This document shows, in pieces, positions 32,510 through 41,896 of a DNA stretch of 64,000 bases. Made by a program: the position numbers and the translations under genes. How positions within the stretch are numbered: position 1 is the first letter of the stretch; each line of letters begins with the position of its first letter. Origin of the DNA: Nonomuraea aurantiaca (GTDB lineage: Bacteria; Actinomycetota; Actinomycetes; Streptosporangiales; Streptosporangiaceae); the NCBI RefSeq assembly GCF_020215705.1, contig NZ_JAIWNB010000023.1, forward strand, positions 62,001 to 126,000. Reading direction: 5' to 3'. The notes under the pieces are model-generated. The model did no database searches and had not been told where the DNA came from. It worked only from the letters and a program-made list of their open reading frames with translations.

Positions 32510-34021
32510 ATGGCACGTCTCACAGCTCTTGCCGGGGGTGTCGCGGCGACACTCGTCCTGCTCGCCCTGCCCGCGGCGGCGCACGAGCACCCCAGCGGTA
32601 TCACCGACCTCGTCACCCCGGCCGTGGTCCGCGTGGAAGCCTCCTCTCACGTCGAGATCACTCTGCTCGATCACATAGGCGAGCTGATGCATGTGGAACG
32701 GTCCTACGATGTCCCCTTAGGTGTGGGAACGGGCATCGTGGTCAACCCCGAGGGCGCCATCGTCACCCTCACCCGCGTGGTCAAGACCGACAAGGACGTG
32801 GCGGTCTACGCGGCCAACAAGATCTTCGCCGAGCACCACAAGGTGAACATCCCAGCCGACTTCGAGCGGCACAAGGTCAAGGACGACCTGCTCGAGCACC
32901 ACTTGAAAGAGTGCTACCCGCCCAAGACCAACGTGTCGACCTGCATCATCAACGTCACCACCAACGTCACGATATTTCCGAACGTCTCCCCGGCTGACCC
33001 CAAGGGCATCAAGGCCGACATCGTCAAGACCGGCCCGCTGCCCGACAGTCCCGCCGTCCTGATCCCCACGGGCCGGGCCGTCGGCAGCGTCGGCATGCCC
33101 ACCGCGCCCCTCGCCGACAAGGTGCCCGACCAGCAGGGCTCGCCCACCAACGTGGCCGGGTTCACCGACCGGCCCGGTGCGAACGTCAAGGAGACGGTGG
33201 AGATCGCGCACCTGGGTAAAGGCGGCGGCGGGCAGGACGCCGGCCGGAGCTTCGCCGACCCGGAGAAAAAGGTCGACGAGCCCGTGAAGCTCGGCGCCCT
33301 GGTCGATCGCGGCCTGCTCGGCGCGCCGGTCATCGGCGACAAGGACGGCCACGTCATCGGCATGCTGATCGGCGGCGGCAAGGAAGCCAGGATGATCGGC
33401 GTCAGGGAGATCCTGGCCGCGCTGGCCAAGGCCGGGGTGGCGCCGCGCCGTGGCGCCATCGACGCCGCCTTCGAGGCGGCGCTGACCCGCTACCACACCA
33501 AGTACTACACCGAGGCCGCGCCGGGCTTCCAGCGCGTGCTGGAGCTCTATCCGGGCAACGTGGTGGCGGCCACGCTGTTGCAGACCTCCCTGCAGAAGCG
33601 GGGCGGCCCGGAGGACGCGGGCAGCAAGCAGGCCGTGGCACCGGCGCCGAGGACCATGCCGCTGTGGCCGTTCATCGTCGCCGCCGGGGTGCTGTTCGTG
33701 GCCGCGGGCGCCGGGGCGTACCTGCTGTGGCGGCGCCGCCGTACTCCTGACGACCAGCCGGACCAGCCACCACCGCTGGTCGCGGCGGCGGCGGCCGCGG
33801 CGGGGTCGTCGGCGCCGACCTCACCGCCGGCGCCGCTCGACGAGGGCGCGAACCAGACCGTCGTGGTCCGCCGGTCGCAGCCCTTCCAGGTGATCCCGCA
33901 GCAACAGCAGGTGCTCACCGCGCAGGACCAGCCGTCGGTCAAATACTGCACCGCGTGCGGAATGCGGCTGGGGGCCGCCCACCGCTTCTGCGGCTACTGC
34001 GGCCACCCCATCGAGACGTGA
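32510..34021 (+). CDS. Exported trypsin-fold-like membrane protein with C-terminal zinc ribbon
   Basis: The 503-residue protein has a signal peptide (ALAGGVAATLVLLALPAAAH), an extracellular region resembling a degenerate trypsin-like peptidase (VVRVEASSHVEI, GTGIVVNPEGAIVTLTRVV, GALVDRGLLGAPVIGDKDGH), then a TPR-like patch. A membrane segment (about residues 383-408) and a cytoplasmic Pro/Ala tail follow, ending in a zinc ribbon CTACG...CGYCG. The His/Asp/Ser triad is not evident; LGAP replaces GxSGxP, so it is probably not an active protease. Its stop overlaps the kinase start by 1 bp, so the zinc ribbon tail may work with the kinase. Good GGAG before ATG. Confidence 0.8.
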   Translation: MARLTALAGGVAATLVLLALPAAAHEHPSGITDLVTPAVVRVEASSHVEITLLDHIGELMHVERSYDVPLGVGTGIVVNPEGAIVTLTRVVKTDKDVAVYAANKIFAEHHKVNIPADFERHKVKDDLLEHHLKECYPPKTNVSTCIINVTTNVTIFPNVSPADPKGIKADIVKTGPLPDSPAVLIPTGRAVGSVGMPTAPLADKVPDQQGSPTNVAGFTDRPGANVKETVEIAHLGKGGGGQDAGRSFADPEKKVDEPVKLGALVDRGLLGAPVIGDKDGHVIGMLIGGGKEARMIGVREILAALAKAGVAPRRGAIDAAFEAALTRYHTKYYTEAAPGFQRVLELYPGNVVAATLLQTSLQKRGGPEDAGSKQAVAPAPRTMPLWPFIVAAGVLFVAAGAGAYLLWRRRRTPDDQPDQPPPLVAAAAAAAGSSAPTSPPAPLDEGANQTVVVRRSQPFQVIPQQQQVLTAQDQPSVKYCTACGMRLGAAHRFCGYCGHPIET

Positions 34022-35535
34022 TGCCCGTGAACGACAGATCGCTCGTGGGCCAGGAGGTGGCCGGTTACTACATCGAGGACATCGTGGGCAAGGGCGGCAT
34101 GGCCGTCGTCTACCTGGCGCTCGATCCGAGGCTGAGCCGGCGGGTGGCGTTGAAGATCCTGAACCCGGTGCTCAGCGTCGACGACCGGTTCAGGCAGCGC
34201 TTCATCCTGGAGTCCCGGACGGTCGCCAGCATCGAGCACCCCAACATCATCCCGATCTACGAGGCGAACGCCGACGCCGACGGCGTGCTCTATATCGCCA
34301 TGCGCTACGTCGACGGCCTCGACCTGCGCCGCCTCATCTACGACCGGGGAGCGCTGCCGATCGCGCAGGCGAACCAGATCATCGCCCAGGTGGCCGCCGC
34401 GCTCGACGCCGCGCACGCGCACGACCTGATCCACCGTGACGTGAAACCGGCCAACATCCTGCTGGCCGGGGATCACGTCTACCTGACCGACTTCGGCATC
34501 ACCAAGCACCGCACGTCCATCTCCGGGCTGACCCAGACCGACCAGTTCATCGGGACGCCCCGCTACATGGCGCCCGAGCAGATCAACAAGGAGCACATCG
34601 ACGGGCGGTGCGACCAGTACGCGCTGGCCTGCGTCGCCTACGAGGCGCTGTCGGGGCGGCTGCCGTTCCCGCGTGACAACGACATCGCGCTGCTCTGGGC
34701 GCACCTGGCCGAGCAGCCCACGCCGCTGTCGCAGGTCAGGCCGGAGCTGCCGCCCGAGGTCGACGGCGTGATGATGCGGGCGCTGGCCAAGTCGCCCGAG
34801 CAGCGCTACCCGTCGTGCACCGCGTTCGTGACCGCGCTGCGCGACGCGATCAGCGGCCAGCCCGCCGGGGCGCCGCCCACGCAGGCGTCGGCCGTACGCC
34901 GGCGCCAGAAGGCGGCCTCCGCCACCTCCGGCCCGAGCAAGCTGCCGCTCGTGGTGGCCACGGTGATCGCGGCCATCGCGGCGCTGTCCCTGGTCGTGCT
35001 GCTCGTCATGACCCAGAAGGGCGACTCCTGGGCCCGCTACCAGAGCACCACCGCCGCGCCGCTCACCTTCGAGTACCCGGCCGACTGGACCGTCAGGACG
35101 CACGGCGACCTGTTCGTGGTGGCCTCGCCGCACGCCGCGGAGTTCGAGTCGATGTTCGTCTCCGGCGCGGCCGCGGACTGGACCACGGTGAACGAGGTCA
35201 TCACCGGTGACGCCGACAACGCCGTGGGCGTGTACGTGCAAGTCTCCGACGCGCTCAGCGCGAGCGCGACCGCCGCCCAGATGAAGGCCATGCTCGAAGG
35301 GCTGCTGCCCGGCGAGATCGTGGTGGACCAGCCCGTACCCGACCGGGCGGGCGACAGCGACGCCACCCGGTACGACGGCTCCCTGCGCGACCGCAACAGC
35401 GGCAACCGGCTCGGCTTCGTCAGCTACGTCATCGACCGGCGGCCCAAGCCGCTGCTGGTGCTGTACTTCTGCGCCAAGAACCGGTGCGACGACGCCACCG
35501 AGGGCCGCGTCAGGCAGAGCGTCCACCTCTCCTGA
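34021..35535 (+). CDS. Transmembrane serine/threonine protein kinase (PknB-type)
   Basis: The 504-residue protein has a complete Hanks-type kinase domain (about residues 16-275): GKGGMAVVY, Lys45 in VALKIL, catalytic D140 in HRDVKPANIL, DFG in LTDFGITKH and APEQ. A linker and one membrane segment (about 311-333) lead to an outer domain of about 170 residues with no PASTA repeats. The activation loop holds several Thr residues. It starts at ATG 34021 (or GTG 34027) overlapping the upstream gene, and it likely phosphorylates or senses through that partner. Confidence 0.95.
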   Translation: MPVNDRSLVGQEVAGYYIEDIVGKGGMAVVYLALDPRLSRRVALKILNPVLSVDDRFRQRFILESRTVASIEHPNIIPIYEANADADGVLYIAMRYVDGLDLRRLIYDRGALPIAQANQIIAQVAAALDAAHAHDLIHRDVKPANILLAGDHVYLTDFGITKHRTSISGLTQTDQFIGTPRYMAPEQINKEHIDGRCDQYALACVAYEALSGRLPFPRDNDIALLWAHLAEQPTPLSQVRPELPPEVDGVMMRALAKSPEQRYPSCTAFVTALRDAISGQPAGAPPTQASAVRRRQKAASATSGPSKLPLVVATVIAAIAALSLVVLLVMTQKGDSWARYQSTTAAPLTFEYPADWTVRTHGDLFVVASPHAAEFESMFVSGAAADWTTVNEVITGDADNAVGVYVQVSDALSASATAAQMKAMLEGLLPGEIVVDQPVPDRAGDSDATRYDGSLRDRNSGNRLGFVSYVIDRRPKPLLVLYFCAKNRCDDATEGRVRQSVHLS

Positions 35536-35556
35536 CATCTCACCATGCGGACGTGT

Positions 35557-35588
35557 TTGTCGGTTTTGGGCGTCCTTATATGTATATT
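35557..35588 (+). promoter_or_regulatory. Probable promoter of the DUF6421 operon
   Basis: An AT-rich island, rare here, holds TTGTCG (35557-35562) and, after 16 bp, TATGTA (35579-35584); TATATT at 35583 is an alternative -10. GGGAG precedes the ATG at 35624. Confidence 0.5.
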
Positions 35589-35623
35589 TTCCGCTAGAAG
35601 ATGCCTATCGCGGGAGATATTTC

Positions 35624-37726
35624 ATGCAGGCGTTCCCCAGGGTGCTGTTCGACGAGGCCCACAGCGAGTCGTGGACCATCCGGCGTGACGTCGCCGAGGC
35701 CATCAACCCGGCCCACCCCGACGACAACAGCTATGCCCGCGCGGCCGAGCTGCTGCGGCGTCTGGGGCACACGGTGACGGCCCGGCTGACCGGATCGCTG
35801 GACGCGGGAACGCTCCAGGAACAGGACGTGCTGGTCATCGCGCATCCGTCGGGGGAGCGGTGGGAGCGCACCACGGGCCAGGGCAGCCCGGTGTTCTCCG
35901 CCGCCGAGCTCGACGCCGTGGAGGCGTTCGTCGCCGGTGGCGGCGGGCTGGTGGTGCTGGCGGAGGAGGAGCAGGACAAGTACGGCAACAACCTGGCGGA
36001 GTTGCTGGGCCGGTTCGGGGTGGGCGTGACGCACGCCACGGTGCGGGATCCCGGGCACGCTCACCGGGGGGTGGCCACCTGGGTGCTCGGCGAGCGGGCC
36101 ACGAGTGACGGGCTGCTGGCCGGGGTCAAGGCCGCCTGCTTCTACCGCTCCGGCGCGCTGACCCTTGCGGACTCGCCGGTGGACGCGACGGCGGCAGGTG
36201 CGCGTCCGCCGGTGGACGCGACCGTGCTGTTCGCCAGTTCGGGGAGCGCGGATCCGGCGGGGGCGCCGCTGGCCGTGGTGGTGCGGCACGGGCGCGGCCG
36301 GGTCGTGGTGTTCGCCGACTCGGACCTGTTCGGCGACGACTCGATCGAGGACTACGACCACCGCACCCTGTGGGGGAACGTGGTCACCTGGGCGGCCCGC
36401 GTGCCGGACGACGGCGCCGCCGGCTCCCGCGACGAGCGGAAGGCGGCCCTGTTCGCCGCCCTCAAGGCGACGGTCGAGGAGCTCCGCCCGCTCCAGGTCA
36501 AGGACGGCTCGGTGCCCGCCGACAAGCCGCACGCGAAGGCGCTGGTGGCCACGATCGACAGCCAGCTTGCCGAAATATCGCCATATTTCCCGCAGGACGC
36601 CGCCTACCTGGCCGCCGTCCGCGCCGACCTGGCCAAGTGGAGCGCCCAAGACCTGGGCGTACCGGACTTCCTCGACTCCCTGGAGCTGTTCCACCCCGAC
36701 ACCCAGCGGGTGGACGGCCTGGAGCACCTCGTCGTGTTCCCCATGTACACCCAGAACGGCAACCCGAACCGCACCCTGGAGGCCGTCTGGCTCCGTACGA
36801 TCTGGCCGGACTGGCTGGCCGAGCTGGAGTCGTCCGGCTACGACAACCCGATGTTCGTGCCGATCGCCTTCGAGGACTTCACCTCCGGCTACGACACCCA
36901 CTCGGCCGTGCTCTTCCCGGAGACCGTCGCCGTACGTCAGGCGCCCGAGCGGTTCACCTGGGGCGGCATCTTCGCCGACCGTGAGGCCGCCAGGTTCCGG
37001 CGGGTCGCCACGGCCGCCACGGCGACGCTCAAGCTCGACCTGCCGCCGGACGCGGCCAGGCTGCTGGAGTCGCAGCGGCTGGCCCAGGACACCTTCGTCA
37101 TGTGGGACCTGATCCACGACCGTACCCACAGCCACGGTGACCTGCCGTTCGACCCGTTCATGATCAAGCAGCGCATGCCGTACTGGCTCTACTCGCTCGA
37201 AGAGCTGCGCTGCGACCTGACGGCGTTCGGCGAGGCCGTCCGGCTGGAGGAGAAGGGCGTGCCGCACGCCCGGTACGTCCAGCACGCCATCCTGTTCGAC
37301 CGGCTGTTCCGCTTCCCGATCACCGGTGACCGGGTGCGCAACTACGACGGGCTCGGCGGGCAGCTGCTCTTCGCGTACCTGCACCGCAACGACGTGGTGC
37401 GGTGGACCGACAACCGGCTCACGGTCGACTGGGAGCGCGTGGCGGGCGGTGTTGCCGATCTGCGAGGTGAGGTCGAGAAGCTGTACCGCGACAGCATCGA
37501 CCGGTCCAAGCTGGCGCACTGGCTGGCCGCGTACGAGCTGGTGAGCGGGTACGTCGAGCCGAGCCCCGGATCGACGTGGGCCAAGGGGATCCAGGCGCTG
37601 CCGGAGGAGCAGAAGGCCAAGGTGGACGCGGTGCTGCCGGACGAGTTCCCGCTGAGCATGTTCTACGAGGCGCTGCGCCGTAAGCTGGCCGAAGTGGTCG
37701 AATCGACTAGGGGGATCCGGGCATGA
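35624..37726 (+). CDS. DUF6421 family protein
   Basis: The 700-residue cytoplasmic protein belongs to a large actinobacterial family I know as DUF6421, of unknown function. The N-terminal 240 residues look like a DUF4350/glutamine-amidotransferase-like fold (VLFDEAHSESWTI, VEAFVAGGGGLVVLAEEE, GRGRVVVFADSDLF). The C-terminal half has a metal-site-like pattern H498-DRT-H502-S-H504 and, 22 residues on, EELRCD (526-531). The downstream SDR and threonine aldolase genes overlap by 4 bp each, so the three form one translationally coupled unit, which suggests an amino-acid or hydroxy-acid pathway. Confidence 0.85.
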   Translation: MQAFPRVLFDEAHSESWTIRRDVAEAINPAHPDDNSYARAAELLRRLGHTVTARLTGSLDAGTLQEQDVLVIAHPSGERWERTTGQGSPVFSAAELDAVEAFVAGGGGLVVLAEEEQDKYGNNLAELLGRFGVGVTHATVRDPGHAHRGVATWVLGERATSDGLLAGVKAACFYRSGALTLADSPVDATAAGARPPVDATVLFASSGSADPAGAPLAVVVRHGRGRVVVFADSDLFGDDSIEDYDHRTLWGNVVTWAARVPDDGAAGSRDERKAALFAALKATVEELRPLQVKDGSVPADKPHAKALVATIDSQLAEISPYFPQDAAYLAAVRADLAKWSAQDLGVPDFLDSLELFHPDTQRVDGLEHLVVFPMYTQNGNPNRTLEAVWLRTIWPDWLAELESSGYDNPMFVPIAFEDFTSGYDTHSAVLFPETVAVRQAPERFTWGGIFADREAARFRRVATAATATLKLDLPPDAARLLESQRLAQDTFVMWDLIHDRTHSHGDLPFDPFMIKQRMPYWLYSLEELRCDLTAFGEAVRLEEKGVPHARYVQHAILFDRLFRFPITGDRVRNYDGLGGQLLFAYLHRNDVVRWTDNRLTVDWERVAGGVADLRGEVEKLYRDSIDRSKLAHWLAAYELVSGYVEPSPGSTWAKGIQALPEEQKAKVDAVLPDEFPLSMFYEALRRKLAEVVESTRGIRA

Positions 37727-38352
37727 TCATTCTGGTTACGGGTGCCGGCGGTCCCACCGGCCAGGCCGTTTCCGGATTTTTCCGCAAAAATGGGCACACT
37801 GTGCTCGGGGTTGGCAGGGACGACGTCGACCTTCTCGACCGCGCGGCCGTACAAGCGCTCGCGGACCGGATCTCCGCCGAGCACGGCCACGTCGACGGGG
37901 TGGTGCACCTGGTCGGCGGCTGGCGCGGCGCCAAGTCGTTCGCCGAGACCAGCCTCGACGACTGGGACGCCCTGCACGACCTGCTGATCCGCACGCTCCA
38001 GCACGTCTCACTGGCCTTCGAGCCGCTGCTGCGCAAGAGCCGGAACGGCCGTTTCGTGATCGTCTCCGCCCAGGCGGCCCAGCACCCCACGGCGGGCGGC
38101 GCCCCCTACGCCGCCGCCAAGGCGGCCGCGGAGGCGTGGACCCTGGCCCTGGCCGACTCCCTGAAGGACACCGGCAGCGCGGCGGTCATCCTGGTCGTCA
38201 AGGCCCTGGTGAACGACGCCATGCGCGCCGCCAAGCCGGACGCCCGTTTCACCGGCTTCACCGACGTCAATACGCTGGCAGAGGCGATCGGCGACCTCTA
38301 CGACCGGCCCGCCGAGCGGCTCAACGGCACCAGATTGGACCTCACTCAGTGA
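37723..38352 (+). CDS. Short-chain dehydrogenase/reductase
   Basis: The 209-residue SDR is short for the family (usually 250). It has TGAGGPTGQA for nucleotide binding, an Asp after the second strand (GRDDVDLLD), and YAAAKAA as the YxxxK motif; Ser in VSAQAAQHP is the likely third catalytic residue. It is coupled to the DUF6421 gene (ATGA) and to the threonine aldolase gene (GTGA). It may oxidise or reduce the aldolase substrate or product. Confidence 0.9.
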   Translation: MIILVTGAGGPTGQAVSGFFRKNGHTVLGVGRDDVDLLDRAAVQALADRISAEHGHVDGVVHLVGGWRGAKSFAETSLDDWDALHDLLIRTLQHVSLAFEPLLRKSRNGRFVIVSAQAAQHPTAGGAPYAAAKAAAEAWTLALADSLKDTGSAAVILVVKALVNDAMRAAKPDARFTGFTDVNTLAEAIGDLYDRPAERLNGTRLDLTQ

Positions 38353-39395
38353 TTCCCCGGCACGACCCGCAGCTCAAGAGCTTCGCCAGCGACAACTACG
38401 CGGGGGTACACCCGGAGATCCTGCGCGCCATCGCCGAGGCCAACGGCGGCCACCAGATCGCCTACGGTGACGACGTCTACACCGAGGCCCTGCTGAGCGT
38501 CTTCCAGCGGCACTTCGGCGTGCGGGCCCAGGTCTGGCCGGTGTTCAACGGCACCGCCGCGAACGTCGTCTCGCTCCGTGCCATGACCGCCCAGTGGGAG
38601 GCGGTCATCTGCGCCGAGACCGCCCACATCCACACCGACGAGGGCGGCGCGCCGGAGGTCGTGGGCGGCATCAAGCTGCTGACCGTACCCACGCCGGACG
38701 GCAAGCTCACCCCCGAGCTGATCGACCGCCAGGCCTGGGGCTTCGGCGACGTCCACCGCGCCCAGCCCCGCGTCGTGTCCATCTCCAACACCACCGAACT
38801 CGGCACCCTCTACACCCCCGAGGAGATCGCGGCCGTCTGCGCCCACGCGCACGAGCGCGGCCTCCTCGTCCACCTCGACGGCTCCCGCCTCACGAACGCC
38901 GCCGCCGCCCTCGACGTCCCGCTGCGGGCGCTGACCACCGACGCGGGCGTCGACGTCCTCTCCTTCGGCGGCACCAAGATCGGCCTGCTGTACGGCGAGG
39001 CGGTCGTGGTGCTCAACCCCGAGGCGGCCAGCGGCATCGACTACATCCGCAAGACGTTCATGCAGCTGTCGTCGAAGATGCGGTTCGTGTCCGCGCAGTT
39101 CGAGGCGCTGCTCTCCGGCGACCTGTGGCTGCGCAACGCCCGCCAGGCCAACGCCATGGGACGGCGGCTGGCAGCGGCGGTCCGCGACATACCCGGCGTC
39201 GAGGTGCCGCGCCCGGTGGAGGCGAACGCGGTGTTCGCGGTGCTGCCGCGTGAGGTGACGGAGCGGCTGCAGAAGCGGTTCCGGTTCTACACGTGGAACG
39301 AGGCGACGGGGGAGGTGCGGTGGATGTGCGCCTTCGACACCACGGAAGCGGACGTGGACGCGTTCGCGGCCGCGATCCGGGAGGAGATGGGCTGA
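38349..39395 (+). CDS. Low-specificity L-threonine aldolase family protein
   Basis: The 348-residue PLP enzyme begins VIPRHDPQLKSFASDNYAGV. It has the fold type I motifs SDNYAGVHPEIL, HIHTDEGGAPE and HLDGSRLTNAAAAL, and the Schiff-base lysine K210 in SFGGTKIGLLYGEA. It splits beta-hydroxy amino acids to glycine and an aldehyde. The GTG at 38349 overlaps the SDR stop. The operon context with DUF6421 and an SDR is recurrent in actinomycetes as far as I know. Confidence 0.93.
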   Translation: MIPRHDPQLKSFASDNYAGVHPEILRAIAEANGGHQIAYGDDVYTEALLSVFQRHFGVRAQVWPVFNGTAANVVSLRAMTAQWEAVICAETAHIHTDEGGAPEVVGGIKLLTVPTPDGKLTPELIDRQAWGFGDVHRAQPRVVSISNTTELGTLYTPEEIAAVCAHAHERGLLVHLDGSRLTNAAAALDVPLRALTTDAGVDVLSFGGTKIGLLYGEAVVVLNPEAASGIDYIRKTFMQLSSKMRFVSAQFEALLSGDLWLRNARQANAMGRRLAAAVRDIPGVEVPRPVEANAVFAVLPREVTERLQKRFRFYTWNEATGEVRWMCAFDTTEADVDAFAAAIREEMG

Positions 39396-39480
39396 CTCCT
39401 TCTTTGCGCTCGCACGGCTCTTAGGGTTCTGAGGGCTTTGGGGCTCTCGGGGCTCTCAGAGGTTGAGCACGAGGCGACTC

Positions 39481-40953
39481 TCAGCCGGTGATCGCGAGGC
39501 GGGCGGCCTGCCAGCCGCCCATGCCGTGCACGGCCGCCCCGGGTGGCGTGGCCGCCGAGCAGAGGAACACCCCCGGCAGCGGCGTCCGCCAGGGCGCCGC
39601 CGACCACACCGGCCGCCTGACGAACTGCCCCAGGCTCGCCAGCCCGCCCCCGATGTCGCCGCCCACCAGATTGGGGTTGGCCGCCTCCAGCTCGGCGGGC
39701 CCCATCGCGTGCCTGGCCAGCACCCGGTCGCGGAACCCCGGCGCGAACCGTTCGATCTGCCCCTCGATGGCGTCCGTCATGTCGACCCGGGACCCGTTCG
39801 GCACATGACAGTAGGCCCACAACGTGTGGCCGCCACGGCTGTCGTCGGCCGCGTACGGCTGCACGAGCAGCACGTACGGCCGCGGCGAGTGCCGTCCGTG
39901 AGCCATCTCGGCCTCGCTGAGCGCGATCTCCTCCAGTGTGCCCCCGAGGTGCACCGTCCCGGCCGCCGCCACCGCCGGATCCCGCCACGGCACGGGCCCG
40001 TCGAGCGCCCAGTCCAGCTTGAACACCCCCGGCCCGTACCGATAGCGCTCCAGCCCCCTGCGATACCCGGCCGGCAGCTCGGCCATCGTCAGGAACTGCC
40101 GGGGGGTCACGTCGAGCACCACCGTCTCGGCGTCCAGCTCCCGCAGATGACGTACCCGATGCCCGCTGACCGCCTCCCCGCCCAGCGCCCTGAGCCTGGC
40201 GACCAGGGCGTCGGCCAGGACCTGCGACCCGCCCTTCACCACCGGCCACCCCACCAGGTGCGCCAGGGCCGCCAGGAGCAGGCCGTACCCGCTGGTCATG
40301 GGCGAGCGCAGGTCGAGCATCGAGTGGGCGGCCATGCCCGCGAGCACCGCCCGCCCCTCGACGGTCCGGAACGCCCGCCGGCCGAGCGTTGTGGCCGGCA
40401 ACGCCGCCGCCACCCCGAACCCGGCCGCCTGCGCGAACACCCGCGGCTGCGGCTCCCAGGGCCCGAGCGGCTTGAGCAGCAGATCGACCAGCGGCAACCC
40501 GGCCCGCGCCGCCGCCCCCACCGTCCGCTCCCACACCGCCGCATCCCGCCCCAAACCGGCCGCGGTACGGCGGGCATCACGGTGCACGAGCACGGCGGGG
40601 CGATCGTCGAGCGGATGAGCGGCCACGACAGCGGGATGCACGAACTCGACCAAACCGAACTCGACCGGACGGGACTCGACCGGACAGGACTCGACCCCAT
40701 GGAGACCGGGCTCTTTGGGGCCGGATCCATTGACGCCGAGCTCCCTGAAAGCAGGAGAGGCCAACGCCATGGCCATCACGGTCGCACCCAGATCATGCAC
40801 CCGCCCAGGCAGCGTCACCTCCGCCGACCGCAGCCCCCCGCCGAACTGATCGCCCGCCTCCAGCAGCAGCACCTCACGCCCGGCCTGAGCCAGCAGAATG
40901 GCGGCGACCAGCCCGTTGGGCCCGGACCCCACCACAACGGCGTCGGCACTCAC
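39481..40953 (-). CDS. FAD-dependent oxidoreductase of the phytoene desaturase family
   Basis: The 490-residue protein begins with the dinucleotide motif VVVGSGPNGLVAAILLAQAG and GGGLRSAEVT. It ends with FAD-contacting PLPGVFLCSAATPPGAAVHG then GGWQAARLAI. It is close to the CrtI-like amine oxidase group with a wide unknown substrate range. No carotenoid genes lie nearby. The GTG start at 40953 is preceded by GGGG. The 168-bp gap to the DUF305 gene upstream is made up largely of a tandem repeat. Confidence 0.92.
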   Translation of the reverse strand: MSADAVVVGSGPNGLVAAILLAQAGREVLLLEAGDQFGGGLRSAEVTLPGRVHDLGATVMAMALASPAFRELGVNGSGPKEPGLHGVESCPVESRPVEFGLVEFVHPAVVAAHPLDDRPAVLVHRDARRTAAGLGRDAAVWERTVGAAARAGLPLVDLLLKPLGPWEPQPRVFAQAAGFGVAAALPATTLGRRAFRTVEGRAVLAGMAAHSMLDLRSPMTSGYGLLLAALAHLVGWPVVKGGSQVLADALVARLRALGGEAVSGHRVRHLRELDAETVVLDVTPRQFLTMAELPAGYRRGLERYRYGPGVFKLDWALDGPVPWRDPAVAAAGTVHLGGTLEEIALSEAEMAHGRHSPRPYVLLVQPYAADDSRGGHTLWAYCHVPNGSRVDMTDAIEGQIERFAPGFRDRVLARHAMGPAELEAANPNLVGGDIGGGLASLGQFVRRPVWSAAPWRTPLPGVFLCSAATPPGAAVHGMGGWQAARLAITG

Positions 40954-40972
40954 CTCAACCCCGCCTCAATCC

Positions 40973-41130
40973 GTGACGCCGCGCGCTCACTTCAGGCCCG
41001 CCTCATCCGGCTCATCCCCCGTGACGCCGCGCGCTCACTTGAGGGCCGCCTCATCCGGCTCATTCCCCGAGATGCCGCGCGCTCACTTGAGCGCCCGCCC
41101 ATTCCCCGAGACCTCGCGCGCTTACTTCAG
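40973..41130. repeat. 48-bp tandem repeat derived from a gene 3' end
   Basis: Two 48-bp units (40973, 41021), a third shortened to 39 bp (41069) and a diverged fourth (41108) share GnGAyGCCGCGCGCTCACTT. The fourth covers the stop codon and last codons of the DUF305 gene (its TTACTTCAGG corresponds to TCACTTCAGG in unit 1). The intergenic DNA has therefore grown by duplication of the gene end, each copy keeping a stop codon. Confidence 0.85.
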
Positions 41131-41775
41131 GATCGTCGGGTACGGCTGCGCGCCGCGCTGCTTGAGCATCTCGGTCATGAGCTTGATCTCGCCGGTCTGC
41201 CCGGTGACGATCTTCTGCGCCATGCCGACCACCTCGTCCCGCGTGGACAGCCTCAGCAGACCCTCGGCCATCTGCACGCCGCCCTCGTGGTGGCGGATCA
41301 TCAGCTGCAGGTAGAGCACCTCGGCCGCCGTGCCCTGCAGCTCCTTGAGCTTGGTCAGCTGGTCCGGCGAGGCCATGCCCGGCATCGCCCCGCCCACGGG
41401 AACGGCCGCGGGGGAGGCCGCCGTGCCCGACCCGCCGTGGCCGTGCCCGGCCATCCAGGCCATCGGCCGGCGATCGGTGGCCTGGTCGAGCTCCCACTGC
41501 TGCAACCACCCCTGGAACATGCCCCGCTGGTTGGACTGGGTGGTGATGATGTCGTAGGCCAGGTTTCTGATGTCCTTGGACTGCGTCTTGTCCCTGATCG
41601 TGAACGACATGTCGACGGCCTGCGCGTGATGCGTGGCCATGTCGCGAGCGAACCCGGCCTCCGCCGAGGCGTCGCCGGGAGTGCCGCTCCGACCCCATAC
41701 GAGGAAGATCACCGCTGCGGCGAGGACGAGCACGGCGCAGGCGATGAGCAGTGAGTTCTTGGCGGGCTTTTCCAT
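41122..41775 (-). CDS. DUF305 domain protein
   Basis: The 217-residue protein has an N-terminal membrane anchor (SLLIACAVLVLAAAVIFLVW) and two ferritin-like DUF305 motifs, ARDMATHHAQAVDMS and QLMIRHHEGGVQMAE, with the HH pairs and Met/Asp residues. It faces outward and probably binds metal, by family often copper or silver related. It is divergent from the DUF3105 gene at 41897, a common pairing. Confidence 0.93.
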   Translation of the reverse strand: MEKPAKNSLLIACAVLVLAAAVIFLVWGRSGTPGDASAEAGFARDMATHHAQAVDMSFTIRDKTQSKDIRNLAYDIITTQSNQRGMFQGWLQQWELDQATDRRPMAWMAGHGHGGSGTAASPAAVPVGGAMPGMASPDQLTKLKELQGTAAEVLYLQLMIRHHEGGVQMAEGLLRLSTRDEVVGMAQKIVTGQTGEIKLMTEMLKQRGAQPYPTILK

Positions 41776-41896
41776 GGCTCGTCCAGCGTACCCATCTCAT
41801 CGCCGAGGCGTGCCCGGACACTTAGGACGCTCTTATTCTCCGCATACTGACCTAGGGCATAGGGTGACCCGGAGTTGGCATTCCGATGGAGGAACG

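Noticed and set aside
40973..41130. Tandem repeat considered as a CRISPR array
   Set aside because: Units follow each other without unique spacers, and they derive from a neighbouring gene end. No cas genes are present.
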